From the NCBI RefSeq assembly GCF_050003625.1, contig NC_134398.1, positions 96,929,674 to 96,993,673 of the forward strand: a stretch of DNA of 64,000 nt, given 5' to 3'. Made by a program: the position numbers and the translations under genes. Source of the DNA: Haematobia irritans (lineage: Eukaryota > Arthropoda > Insecta > Diptera > Muscidae). Shown piece by piece: positions 9,449 through 21,100 of this stretch. The notes under the pieces are model-generated. The model was not told the DNA's origin. It made no database searches and was given only the letters and a program-made list of their open reading frames with translations. Position 1 is the first letter of the stretch, and the number at the start of each line of letters is the position of its first letter.

Positions 9449-11315
9449 CAAGTATGAATTAAGGGGAATATTATCATTGAACCATTCATATGAAATGCTA
9501 TCATCTTACAGTATATAGATGTAAACGAAAATGTTTCTTCCTCTGTATCATTTATTAAATCACCTACATATATTCCCAAACTCGAGGACATAACTGGAAG
9601 TTCGTAAAAGTTTTTTAGATTTTGAATTCTTTTACCTTTTATAGAACCATTATCGCTAAATCCAGTAATAATGATAGGTATAAAAGGATACACAGAACAG
9701 AAATTATTTGGACGTATTGCGCTAAGAAAAAAATTTTCTGTTTGAATACCGATTATTTTGCCTCCCCGTGCCTTTTTAATGCTGAGATATTTTTTGCTTT
9801 GTGTTAAAGGTATATTATAAAATTGATTTTTTATTTGCTCCAATATATTTGTTGGGCATCTAATGCGTTTCTTTACTTCTTGCAAAAAATTTTCGTAGCA
9901 GTAAGCGGAAAATTCAGGTGCACTGCCGAAATCTTGAGCACATTTTGGCAAATGGAGCAAGCTATGTACATTAAACACCAAGCTATCATCCCCAAATATT
10001 GTTTCAAAGTTTTCAACAAATTGTTTTAAAAGTTCCTCTGAAGTACTAATATTTGCAAGAAAATGCTTGGGTGTTGACAATAGTCTGTAAGCTGAGTGTA
10101 ATAGGAGCATTTCGTAATAAAAGTTTTCATTTGTCAAATCTTTAAGAACTATGGGTCCATAATATAAAGTGAATTGTCTAAACTCTGTAGCTTTCCAACG
10201 CTTTATTTCATCTAGTCCCCTAGGATTCCTCTGGAATTCTTGTGGAACGTATGGCGTCATTTGTACTAGGCGATCCGATAATATTGTTAAGTTTTTTTGG
10301 ATATAAAATCTTTTCTTTGCAGAAGCGCTGTGATTATTTTTTTGGTAACACCCAAATCTATGAGGTGCATTGGTTCTAACGGAAATTGAGTAACCATTTT
10401 AATTCCTATTTTCTCAAGTCCACCATGCTTTTGACTTTTGTGGAAACTCTTCTGTTTTCGATTAAAAAAATCTTCGTCTGTCCTTAATGGAGCAATAGAC
10501 GAAGAATAAGTGGTTACAGGGTTTATACTTTTACCTTGCTGGTTACATTTCATGCATCCGTTTAGTGAGTTGTGACTTACTATATTACATAAAAATGCTC
10601 TAGCAGGAGTATCGCATATAAACGCACGTATTTCAATGGTCAACTTTTTGTCTTGCACATAAACTCCGTGCTCAGTAAGGGGTTGTAGTTCATATATAAA
10701 GTCATGTAAATAATTGTCTACATTATACGGTTTTTGGGTACCCACGTAGCATCCGATTAAAAATACTGTTGAATTTTTAATATTAATAATTCTTCCCATT
10801 ATGGGCCATACACATTTAGAAGAACTTTTAAATAGAGGCAACCCATCATCACCAATATCAATTATAATTCGATTTACATTTTCTACCAAATTTGTAGAAA
10901 GTTTCTTTAAGTGGTGGCTTAAACCTAGGTGGTAATAGGAGCCAGGTGATACAGTTATTATAATTTTTTCATTAGTTCTACCCAACACACCATCTAAAGA
11001 TCGGGGAACATCAATATTTTCTGAGTTTAAAACCCCTAACAAGCCATTTACACATCTTCGTGTAGGGTGAAATGTTTCATACCACATTCGTAGTTTTTCT
11101 ACGAGTGTTCCCTCACTTGACATTGCATTTATATGTTCTATGTCCTCTAATTCTATACTTTCATTATTTTGTCGACTGCATTCTTGTACATTTTCATGCA
11201 ATGGCTCATTTGCTTCACATTCATTTGGCTGATTTCCAACGTCACCTGCTTTTAGTTTTTTAATAATTTCTTCTCTTTCGAGTTTAATACGTCTTTTTAG
11301 AGTTGCGCGACTCAT
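9442..11315 (-). pseudogene. TNP2-like (Transposase_21-type) transposase, one frameshift
   Basis: Two minus-strand frames, 11315-10287 and 10260-9442, form one ~625-residue protein. The first has IIIDIGDDGLPLFKSSSK, TIEIRAFICDTPARAFLCN, GCMKCN and TQFPLEPMHLIDLGVTKK. The second has PYVPQEFQRNPRGLDEIKRW, EFRQFTLYYGPIVL and HSAYRLLSTPKHF. This is the order seen in insect TNP2-like transposases, whose catalytic domain is an RNase H fold. The frames meet at a run of seven A (minus strand, about 10285-10295). One extra A would join them as ..ISKKN-LTILSDRLVQ... It is either a 1-nt deletion or a homopolymer sequencing error. The start ATG at 11315 follows a GTAAGT donor-like site at about 11327, so an upstream non-coding exon is possible. 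Confidence 0.7.
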
Positions 11316-11330
11316 ATTTTAACTTACCTT

Positions 11331-12600
11331 TAAAAGTTTAACTTTTCAAAATTTCACAATATTAAGAACACAATACAAGAAATGGTTAACGTTAATTACA
11401 CAAAGACAATTAATGAAAATATTTTCTGACATAAATAGTTATAAATTTCAAATGTTGCTATGTTTAATTTTTGTTTTTGTTTAGGGGTAGAAAATTTTAA
11501 AGTACAATTCCCATTCTTAATAGCTTATTTTTGGAAGTGGAAAGCAATGCAATTACATGCCCATTCATTTCTATTTGTAAGTCTGGGATTGTCATAATAT
11601 AAAATAGCCATTTGATTTCCAAAGGCATTACAAATGCATTCTAATTATAAATTAATAGGAATGTAAACAATTTTAAAGCTCTCTTTTAAACGAGAGCACA
11701 AGACAACTCTCTTGCTACATAATTTTAACACCCATGCTATACAACTTCTATAAAGAAGGCAAAGAGAATGTCCGGGTGTATAAAATGAAAAAGTAAATGA
11801 AACGCAATGCTTAAATACAGGTCTGATTTTAGAAGGCTTCCGATGAATGTAAAATCAGTACACATGCATGTCTTATAAACACAACTCCTTCCAATTTAAG
11901 GCATTTAACATGCCTGAATTTGCAAGGTCCTTCTCGATTCCCCCACTGGGTATAAAGAGACCATAAGTGTGAGCAACACGATAGATACCGAGGATGATAT
12001 AGTTGAAATGGTACTAAATAAGAATGAATGTTTGGAACCAGTGCACACAATAAATAACAATCATCTACACATTTTCCTCATATTTTCGAAACATGTAGAA
12101 AGATAAAGATGTTTTAGATCCTTAAAACTAAATTTTGAAAATGAACTTCTGTTATATTTGGAAAAAGTTTTGTATAGAAAAAGAAAACAGAAATTGTATC
12201 GAAGTAGAAATTTTGAAATTATTATACGAGAAAGTTACCTACACTTTAATAACAGGTTTCATCCGATCTGGTTGAAATTTGTCTATCTAATTACTGCCTA
12301 TAGGCTAACGAGCGTATATATCTCTGTTATTGGTAATTTTATTTTTTAGAAATCTTATCAAATATTCTAAAGAAGCAGAAATTGTGACAAAATTTTATAG
12401 AAATTGAAAATAAATGTTAACTATAATGAAATCTAAATTTTAACATAAGATTCTATGAAATAGAACCGTTGGCACAATTTTCCATATATCCAACAGCGTT
12501 GCCACAATATATTTTTAGTTTGGACCAACATTTATCCAAAATTGGATATTTTCGAAATTACTGGAGTTTTTCGAAATTAAATTAAATTAATTTAATTTTT
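11331..12600. other. Unassigned AT-rich region
   Basis: There is no convincing gene. Short minus-strand open frames near 11829-12050 have no recognisable features. It may include the promoter side of the transposase element. Confidence 0.35.
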
Positions 12601-12609
12601 TTTTTTAAT

Positions 12610-13340
12610 TTTACTTCGATAGAAAATTTTTGTCAAATGTTTATTTCTATTCAAAATTTTTATGTTTGTAGAAAATGTTGTCATTTTTTTTTTTCTATAG
12701 ACGATTTTGTCAAGATTTTATTTCTATAGAGAATTTTGTCAAACCTTTATTTCTATAGAAAATTTTGTCCAAATTTTATTTATATAGAAAAATGTATCCA
12801 AATTTTATTTCTAAAGAAATTTTTTTTCCAAATTTTATTTCCAAAGAAAATTTTCTCCAAATTTTATTTCTATAGAAAATTTTGTCCAAATTTTATTTTT
12901 ATAGAAAATTTTGTCCAAATTTAATTTCTACATACGATTTTGTCAAAATGTTATTTCTATAGAAAATTTTGGCATAATTTCATTTCTATAGAAAATTTTG
13001 GTATAATTTTGTTTCTATAGATTTTTTTTTAAATTATATTTCTATAGAAATTTTTGTAAAAATTGTATTTCTACAAAAAATTTGGTCAAAATTAAAAAAA
13101 AATTGAAAAATTACCGATTTGGCGAAAATTGACCAAAATCAACCAGATTCCATTTGGTCCGACCATCGGAATTTTATTCTACAGATTTTTTTTGTTAAAT
13201 TTTATTTCTATAGAAATTTTTGTCAAAATTTTTTTTCTACAGAAAATTTTGTCAAAATTTTAAAAAGTTTGAAAAATTACCGATTTGGCGAAAATGGACC
13301 AAAATCAACCAAATTCCATTTGGTCCAACCATCCAGGAAG
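12610..13340. repeat. TTCTATAGAAA minisatellite
   Basis: About 20 degenerate tandem units of ~30 bp read TTTATTTCTATAGAAAATTT followed by TGTCCAAAT or TGTCAAAAT. The 3' part contains a second motif twice (ATTACCGATTTGGCGAAAAT, near 13110 and 13277). Each unit core TTTCTATAGAAA is palindromic. The same unit, inverted, forms arrays inside the composite repeats at 32515-32765, 37750-37840 and 38148-38290. Open frames here are low-complexity artefacts. Confidence 0.9.
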
Positions 13341-13380
13341 GATAGTGTAGGTGAATTTTAGTACATTGTTAATAAACTGT

Positions 13381-14290
13381 AATACAAATGACGATATCAC
13401 AAAAATAAATAAGTATTTTTCATATTCAAAAAATTTATTATTCATTTGTTTTTACTCGTTAAAGAAAATTTCGTAAAATTATGAATTTAGTAAATCTTTA
13501 TACTTATATCATTGCATATAATTTTTCCCTTCGTTTAGTTTATTTGACTATCGTTCAAAAAATGATTAAAAATTAAAAAAATAATTTTCATGAACTAAAA
13601 CACAGTTAAATTGTCGTTATTGTGCTAGATTCACTTTTTTGTATAGAAACGTAAAGCCAATTTACTTTTACTTTAGTTCGTGGAAATTATTATATTTTAA
13701 GAAAAGTGTTCCAATATGAGAATTACAATATGAAAGTTACATTTTAATTATTTTTGTTACTTTAGTTAATGATGTATAATACATTTTCTTCAATTTGTAG
13801 GAAAATATATACTTAGTTTTATTGTATCGAGGTTTGTAATAAGTTTAGTTAACATTTTAAAAAATTAACCTACATTTTCTTTCCTAGTTGGTTTACTTTT
13901 GTGTATACTTTTTAACAAAATTTAAATGAATAATTTTAAATTACATTTTATTGAAACCTATTTTCCCATTGATAACGATAATTTGAAAAAAAGAAGTCTA
14001 CAGAAATATATATTTTAGAAAATTTCAAATATATATATTTTAGAAATTCATCCTATTGTGTATGTAACATATCCCCATCATTTATACAAAACCTATTAGT
14101 AAATTTATTTCCCCTATACAAAAGAATTCAACAGCACCCGAACGCATGACCTGCTCGATTGAGTGCTCAACCGAGACTGCACAGCATTTGAAAAATCAAC
14201 ATTGAAATGCACATATAAAAAAAGAAATAGTTATCTACTCTTGTCTAGTGGGAGAGTATAGTAGAGAATACTCTTTGTTGTATATGTTAT
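13381..14290. other. AT-rich spacer, nothing recognised
   Basis: Very AT-rich sequence with no coherent coding potential, known repeat or RNA that I can identify. Confidence 0.4.
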
Positions 14291-14298
14291 GTATGGGC

Positions 14299-15146
14299 CA
14301 GTGCTGCCGCTACTACTTCAATCGAAGTATTTTGCTTCATTTTCACAAAATTTACTTCGTCACTCCTTCTTCTAAAAATCTGCTTCACTTTTTGTTCTGC
14401 TTCAAATTTTTAAATTTTTCCCCATATTACCTAATTGTTTTTCCTATTCCTTTAATTACCATGAACATAGCGGTTTTAATCATTATTAACCGATGTGGAC
14501 CAATTTTTGCATCGTTGTTAGAGACCATATACTTACGCCGTGTACCAAATTTCAGCCGGATCGGATGAAATTTGGTTCTCTTAGAGGTTCCGCAAGCCAA
14601 ATTCGGGGGATCAGTTTATATGGGGGCTATATATAATTATTGACCGATGTGGACCAATTTTTGCATGGTTGTTAGAGATCATATGCTGAAACCATGTACC
14701 AAATTTCAGCTGGATCGGATGAAATTTGCTTCTCTTAGAGTCCCCGCAAGCCAAATTTGAGGGTCCGTTTATATGGGGGCTATACGTAAAAGTGGACCGA
14801 TATGGCCCATTTGTAATACCATCCGACCTACATCAATAACAACTACTTGTGCCAAGTTTCAAGTCGATAGCTTCTTCCGTTCGGAAGTTAGCGTGATTTC
14901 AACAGACGGACGGACATCAGATCGACTCAGAACTGCACCACGACCCAGAATATATATACTTTATAGGGTCTTACAGCAATATTTCGATGTGTTACAAACG
15001 GAATGACAAAGTTATCCTATGGTGGAAGGTATAATAAAATGAATTCTATTTTGTTTTCAAAAATGTATGCTACTTCAATTTTATTCAATCTACTCCACTT
15101 TTTCCCAAAATCTACTTCACTCAATTTTTCACTAGCGGCAGCACTG
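14299..15146. mobile_element. Non-autonomous hAT element with 8-bp target duplication
   Basis: The ends CAGTGCTGCCGCT (14299 on) and AGCGGCAGCACTG (to 15146) are 13-bp perfect inverted repeats of hAT type. They are flanked by identical 8-bp duplications GTATGGGC at 14291-14298 and 15147-15154. Subterminal repeats of TACTTC/GCTTCA words occur at both ends, as expected for transposase binding sites. There is no transposase. The interior is a composite-repeat segment (about 14480-15040). Confidence 0.92.
14480..15040 (+). repeat. Composite repeat, partial copy inside hAT
   Basis: Two ~170-bp units containing ACCGATGTGGACCAATTTTT, GGATCGGATGAAATTTG and TTTATATGGGGGCTATA are followed by the family tail (ACAGACGGACGGACATC, ATATATATACTTTATAGGGT, CCTATGGTGGAAGGTATA). 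This is the same family as 32294-35404 and 37529-39216, without the left end and minisatellite. Confidence 0.85.
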
Positions 15147-15474
15147 GTATGGGCATACACACGCACACACACCCACACAAAAGGCAACAGAGAGAGGCAA
15201 TGTACATTGGATATTTAGAGATCGGTGGCAACATTGTTGAATGGAATCGAATATTTCAGTAATCCAAAAATTAAGGAAATAATAAATATATAGGGGAAAA
15301 CGTGGCATATATAGGATCATTATATAAACACAAAAAGCACAAATTTTTTCTTCCTGAATTCAAACAATGGATGTCCCCAAACAATGCGATGTACTGGTAA
15401 AAATTTGAGGTCAATCCCCAAAGAATGCAAATGGCTTCAAAGAAAACAGTATATAAAAAAAGTGTTAGTTCTTA

Positions 15475-16263
15475 CCCTGCCAACATTTTTTGAATTTGGG
15501 GGCGCTTCTGAGAATCCCCAGTACGTCGAAAACAATCATATACGATATCAAAAACTCGTCGGAAAAGCGCCGTCACTATTGAGAAGTTGTACCACGCCAA
15601 GTTACTACAAAAAGGTTTCGCATGAGTGCAATTATTAGGTGCCTTTATAGATCAATTTAGAACGACGCCAATAAGAGACCCTCCAAACAATCAGAAAAAG
15701 TACATTTTAAGATAGTGGTAAAAGAATCATTGTGGTCGAGTAAAACACGTTTGTTTAGATATTTATTAATTTGATTAATCATTTACAAATTCTTAAAAAT
15801 ATAACATTTATACCACTATCACATCACATTTAACATAATTTTTTGCATTAATGATGATGTAGAGTTACAAGTAGCGAGTTACATGTTGCAGCGTCTATCA
15901 GCCAGTGCTTTTATTCGATGGAGGCAGCGTGTCTATAAAATATTTGAAAAATAATCACTTTATTCCATTTGGAAAATCAAAAATTGTTCACCAATATACC
16001 TTTCACAATTCTAAGCGTAAAAACTATGTTTTCAGAACTTTATTTTCGTTTTTATTTAAATAAAATATAACAAGCTGGTTGCGCTTGGCGTTTCACAAAA
16101 AATAAAATGGCTTTTGTAAAAGTAGTGATGGCAAAATACATGTATGAAGTACATTTTGTACTTTATGATATGCTGCCCCCCATCACAGTAGGATGGTTGT
16201 AGTGACATTTACGAGTCTGTAGTAGCGATGAAGATGAAATGGAACCTTGAAATGCTGGCAGGG
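15475..16263. mobile_element. 789-bp TIR element inserted in 5' LTR
   Basis: The ends CCCTGCCAACATTT and AAATGCTGGCAGGG are 14-bp TIRs (one mismatch). TA is duplicated at 15473-15474 and 16264-16265. The uninterrupted site TTCTTACTCTC is present in the 3' LTR at about 21900, confirming TTCT-TA-[element]-TA-CTCTC. The TA duplication suggests the Tc1/mariner group. No transposase is seen. The identical insertion is at 62992-63780. Confidence 0.9.
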
Positions 16264-16677
16264 TACTCTCTCATAGAATAGCAACCCCTTTGCTTTGTTA
16301 TTCTGCACTCTCATCTCATCTCATTGTTGTTGTAGTAATGCGAGCATATATCTATGTGAGTGTGTATGTGTTTGGCAGCCACCAGATGAACAGCTTAATG
16401 GTCGTAGATCCTTCTAGCATTGTCTAAGAATGTTCTGGCGTTGCCAGAATATTGTAGTGCTACCAGAATGTTCTCGTATTGCCACACTGTCATATATAAA
16501 AGCGCTCACATGCTGCTAACGAGTCAGTCTTAATTAAAGCGTCAAACGAATAACTTCAGTGTGAACGAATTGTAAAGTGTGAAGTCATAGTAAATAAATT
16601 GTAGATTGTCGTTATTTAAAAGAACTGTGTTTTAATTGTCGGGTAATTAAAAACGCCTAAATATAAAAAACGTAACA
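16264..16677 (+). repeat. 5' LTR (truncated U3, R, U5) of gypsy copy 1
   Basis: It matches the 3' LTR from TACTCTCTCATAGAATAGC to CGTAACA. Relative to both 3' LTRs it lacks a 13-bp TCTATTGTCATTG-type segment before GTTGTTGTAG. The fragment TGTTAGTTCTTA at 15463-15474, left of the inserted element, is the remaining U3 piece. Confidence 0.85.
16493..16529 (+). promoter_or_regulatory. LTR promoter: TATA box and initiator
   Basis: TATATAAAAG at 16493-16502 is followed 33 nt later by TCAGTC at 16524-16529, a close match to the insect initiator. This would start transcription at about 16526. The same pair is in the 3' LTR (22150-22186). The 3' LTR of copy 2 has lost the TATA box. Confidence 0.75.
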
Positions 16678-16716
16678 ATTGGTGTCGGAAGTGAAATAAC
16701 GAAAAAAAAATCTACA

Positions 16717-18138
16717 ATGAAGTTTAATGAGCTTCGTGTGGAAGACTTAAAAAAGGAATTGAGCAAACTGGACCTGCCGACAACAGGCAATAAGGCCCAG
16801 CTTCAAAAGCGTCTACTGGAAGAGTTTGAACGGCGTAATATGGACATTGCGACGCATGAGTTTGATTATAAGGAGGACATTGACGAATCAATACTCGTCA
16901 ATACCAGCAGTGTAGAAAATCCATCTGTGGCTTCAAGTGTTGTGGATTACACCTCAATGCTCAATGTTTTAAGCAAAATGATGGAAGAAAACTCTAGAAA
17001 AATCATGGATGAGAATTCTAGAAAAATGGAAGAAAATTCTAGAAAAATGGAAGAAAATTCTAGAAAAATGGAAGAAAATTCTAGAAAATTGCTGAAAGAA
17101 AATGCCCTACAAATGGAAGCAAATTCTAGAAAAATGAAAGAAAATTCTAGAAAATTGGAGGAAAAATTCGACGAAAATTCTAGAATGGTCAACGAAAAAT
17201 TACAACAAATTTCTGAAGGCATGGAGAAACGTGTGGACCATATAGAAAATCAAATTGTGGAATTGGATAAGAAATTTGTGGTTCACGATGAAAAATTTCT
17301 ACACCTTGAGAAAAAAATGTCAGAGCTGGAAATTAAAGGTGGTCCAGTGCGCGTCATCGAGGGCTCAAAAATCAAAACTCCTGTTTGCGATGGCTCAACG
17401 TCATTTGATGTCTTCAAATTCCAATTCGAAATGGTTGCTTGTAGAAATTTGTGGAATGACGATGATAAAGCAATTGAACTTCTATTGGCATTAAAGGGCA
17501 ATGCTGCTGATGTGATACAAAGCATTCCCGCTGCTTCTAGAAATAACTATAATGAAGTAATAGCGGCACTTCAACGCAAGTATGGTGGAGAGCACAAGCA
17601 GGACATCTTCAGAATGGAATTGAGAGGAAGAATCCAGAAATCGAATGAAACCCTACAAGATTTCGCAACAGAAGTTGAGCGGCTAGTGCTTTTGACATAC
17701 CCAGGTGAGAGTCATCCTCTTGTGGACCGCATCAAGATTGAAACCTTCGTCAATGGAATTCGAGACCCAGATATAAAATGTGCAACATATGCGTCACAAA
17801 AGGCTACATTCGCTGAAACAGTAACATTCGCACTTGCACAGGAGACTGCGAGATTGCTAGCGCGGCCTCAAATTCACAAGGTACGTAAAGTAGAGACAGA
17901 GTGTGATGAATCAAAGTCCGTTATTGAGTCGATGAAAGAGGCCATGAAGCAGGCAATGCAAGAAATGAAGCAAGAGGCAAATAAATCCCGGATCAAATGC
18001 TATAACTGTGATAAGCCGGGACATCTAGCTCGAGAATGCAAAGCACGACGCAAACGGTCAAGGTCCACATCACCATCTCCATTAAACAATAGCCATAAGA
18101 AGGTGACCCCACAGTCAAGTGAGTCACCTTTAAACTAA
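16717..18138 (+). CDS. gag: Gag with SAP domain and zinc knuckle (gypsy copy 1)
   Basis: 473 residues. Residues 3-37 form a SAP-type motif (LRVEDLKKELSKL..LPTTGNKAQLQKRL), known in other proteins for binding chromatin or nucleic acid. Residues about 85-160 are a heptad-like array of EENSRKM repeats that should form a coiled coil. A retrotransposon capsid-like region follows (FDVFKFQFEMVACRNLW, LLALKGNAADVIQSIP, YGGEHKQDIFRMEL). A CCHC knuckle CYNCDKPGHLAREC starts at Cys428, with a basic Arg/Ser-rich tail after it. Gag would assemble particles around the RNA. The start is ATG 16717, the first ATG after the primer site. It ends at TAA 18136-18138, immediately after a slippery heptamer. Confidence 0.92.
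   Translation: MKFNELRVEDLKKELSKLDLPTTGNKAQLQKRLLEEFERRNMDIATHEFDYKEDIDESILVNTSSVENPSVASSVVDYTSMLNVLSKMMEENSRKIMDENSRKMEENSRKMEENSRKMEENSRKLLKENALQMEANSRKMKENSRKLEEKFDENSRMVNEKLQQISEGMEKRVDHIENQIVELDKKFVVHDEKFLHLEKKMSELEIKGGPVRVIEGSKIKTPVCDGSTSFDVFKFQFEMVACRNLWNDDDKAIELLLALKGNAADVIQSIPAASRNNYNEVIAALQRKYGGEHKQDIFRMELRGRIQKSNETLQDFATEVERLVLLTYPGESHPLVDRIKIETFVNGIRDPDIKCATYASQKATFAETVTFALAQETARLLARPQIHKVRKVETECDESKSVIESMKEAMKQAMQEMKQEANKSRIKCYNCDKPGHLARECKARRKRSRSTSPSPLNNSHKKVTPQSSESPLN
16981..17195 (+). repeat. 21-bp coding tandem repeats in gag
   Basis: Repeats of ATGGAAGAAAATTCTAGAAA encode the EENSRKM array. Copy 1 has more units than copy 2 (near 62180-62275), so the array expands and contracts in frame. 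Confidence 0.85.
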
Positions 18139-21100
18139 ATCGAGCTAGTTCAGCGGGGCAAGAGCTGGCTCCCACAGACGATGGCCCCACCATCTCCATA
18201 GCAATAGTTCAACAGAAAAATAACAATTTAACTATTGCGGGTGTTATTAATGGCGACAAGCGTACTTTGACGTTGGATACTGGTGCATCAAAGTCTATCA
18301 TTAGATCTGATTTAGTAAAAGGAAAAGTTACACCACTGATTGGAGTCAAGCTACGCACGGCTACAGGGGAACCCGCAACCGTATATGGAAAGGTCACCGT
18401 AAAATTAACTATTGCTAACAAATCCGTTACTTATGATTTCATTGTGGCCGATATAGTAGACGAAGTTATAATTGGAGCGGATTTCATGATTGCTTTTGGC
18501 CTCAATCTGGATATGAAGCGTCGTGTAATGACATGGTGCGATGCCGAAATAACGGTAAACGTGGGATACGACGAGAATACACCTGTCAGACGTTTGACAA
18601 CGAGCCAGTCAGAGTCTATACCACCGAATGCCGAAGCAATTATATGGGTTTCTATGAATGGAGATTGTGAAGTCGGCCAATTGTGGGTTGTTGAACCAGC
18701 AGAAAACAAAAGCAACAACATCTTGATAGCAAATGCCCTGGTAACAACGAACGAAGAGAGACTAATACCAGTTCGTGTCTTGAACATGTCTGACAATCAT
18801 GAGCAAATTGCAAAATTTTCTGATATTGGAAAATGTACACCAGCCGAGGCAATAGTCAATTTGGAAGGCAACTCATCAAAGACACATGGAGCAGTGAGAA
18901 AACATCTAGAAGGGTATTTTGAGGCTTGGACACGTCATCTATCGCCGTCAGAGAGAAATAAAGCCAAGCAATTGTTGCGGAAAAACGCCTCTGCTTTTGC
19001 TTCTGAAAAGGGAAATCAAGGAAGAACATCTGTAGTGAAACATGAAATTAAAACCGCAGAAGAAAGGCCCATAAAACAGGCACCACGAAGTGTTCCCCTG
19101 GCAAAAAGAGACGAAGTTCAAAAGCTCATAAAGGAAATGGCGGAGAGTGGAGTGATCGAGCCATCATCAAGTCCTTGGTGTTCCCCAGTTGTGCTGGTCA
19201 AAAAGAAAGATGGAAGTACCCGATTCTGCGTGGACTACAGAAAACTGAATGATGTCACCAAAAAGGACAGTTATCCGCTTCCACGCATTGATGACACGTT
19301 GGACACACTAGCCGGAACAACATGGTTTTCTACGCTTGATTTGCAGAGTGGATATTGGCAAGTAGAGATCGCCGAGAAAGACAAGGAAAAGACGGCTTTT
19401 GGCGTTAATGGCGGTCTCTGGCAATTCAATGTAATGCCGTTCGGGCTCTGCAACGCTCCGGCTACCTTCGAAAGATTGATGGAGCGGGTACTGAAGGGGT
19501 TGCACTGGAAGTCGTGCTTGATATACTTGGACGACATCATAGTGATGGGCAAAACATTTGACGAGCACCTTAAGAACTTGAAAGACGTTATCCAGCAATT
19601 GTCAGCCGCTGGTCTACGCCTTAACGCAAAGAAATGCTCCCTTTTCCAGCGGGAAGTGAAATACCTGGGTCATCATGTGACTGCAGAGGGCATATCCACC
19701 GATGAAGACAAAATCCAAGCTGTCAGAGATTGGCCACGACCCCGAAATCTCCACGAATTAAGAAGTTTCCTTGGGTTATGTACATATTACCGACGATTCG
19801 TCCCAAACTTCGCCAGCATCGCCGCTAGTCTCCATAAATTGACGCAAAAAGGTCAGAAGTTCCAGTGGAGCGACGAACAGGAGGATTCATTCCAACATTT
19901 AAAAGAACTTTTATGTTCAGCTCCTGTTCTAGCGTATCCTATTCCGGGCGAAAAATTTGTTTTGGATACAGATGCTAGCGCGCATGGTATTGGAGGTGTG
20001 CTATCCCAACAGATAGACGGCAAGGAGAATGTCATCGGATATTTCAGCCGAACGTTGTCCAAGCCCGAAAAGAACTACTGTGTAACGCGACGAGAGCTGC
20101 TAGCCGTCATAGAGGGTGTAAAACATTATCATAAATATTTGTATGGACAACACTTCTTGCTCAGGACTGATCACTCAGCTCTACGATGGTTGCTCCAATT
20201 CAAGAATCCGGAAGCTCAACTGGCACGTTGGATCGAGAGGCTCCAAAGCTATGATTTCAGTATCGAGCATAGAAAAGGTGGAAAACACGGTAACGCTGAC
20301 GCTTTGTCACGTCGACCTTGCAGTATAGAATGCAAGCACTGCTCGAAAGCTGAACATAAGGAGGAGATTGTTGATATTCGGCTGTTACACATCGAATCTG
20401 GGGTGGACTGGCCAACAGAACAGCGTAAAGATCCCATTTTGAACAAAATTATTTCGGCAAAGGAAGAGAACAAGAAACCCAGCAAGAAAGACATCGCAGC
20501 CGAAAGTCCACTTATGAAAGCATACTGGGCTCAATGGGATAGTTTAGTTCTAGTCAATGGATCCCTGCAACGTAAATGGGAAAGCGAAGATGGCAAGAGC
20601 AGCCGAAATTTGATCATCGTGCCGGATTCCAAAATAAGAGAAGTTTTGGCGGAGTTCCATAATGGTCCCAGTGGAGGTCATCTGGGAATAACCAAAACAG
20701 CCGAGAAAGTGAAGCAACGATTCTACTGGGTTGGATGCCAGAAATCAATTGCTGAATGGGTAGCCAATTGCGAGAAGTGCATGAAGGCGAAAGGTCCAAC
20801 AAGGAAAAGTCGAGGTCCTATGCAAGAATATAGACCAGGAGCCCCGTTTGAAAGAATAGCAATGGACGTGGCAGGCCCTTTCCCAGTAAGTGATTCTGGA
20901 AACCGTTATGTCCTTGTGGTCATGGATTACTTCAGCAAATGGCCGGAGGTGTATGCAATTCCAAACCAAGAGGCAAAAACGATTGTGGATGTTGTCAACA
21001 ATAACTGGATATGTCGCTACGGTGTGCCGTCCGAGATTCACTCAGACCAGGGAAGAAATTTTGAATCGGCCATATTCAAAGAGATGTGTGAATCCCTTGG

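Larger units (their letters stand above)
8477..11330 (-). mobile_element. Two-gene DNA transposon, TNP2-like with DUF4806-like partner
   Basis: Two minus-strand genes lie in tandem: a transposase (9442-11315) and a DUF4806-like protein (8477-9128). A Harbinger-type MITE fragment and a hairpin sit between them. Pairing of a TNP2/Transposase_21-like protein with an accessory coiled-coil protein is consistent with CACTA/EnSpm-like elements, but I could not identify TIRs. Limits are therefore the coding limits only. Confidence 0.5.

Noticed and set aside
12736..13361. Open frames rich in Phe/Tyr/Lys
   Set aside because: They follow the period of the TTCTATAGAAA minisatellite and change frame with it. 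This is a low-complexity artefact.
15384..15638. 84-codon frame present identically in both gypsy copies
   Set aside because: It spans the boundary of the 789-bp insertion and duplicates only because the region is duplicated. No protein features.
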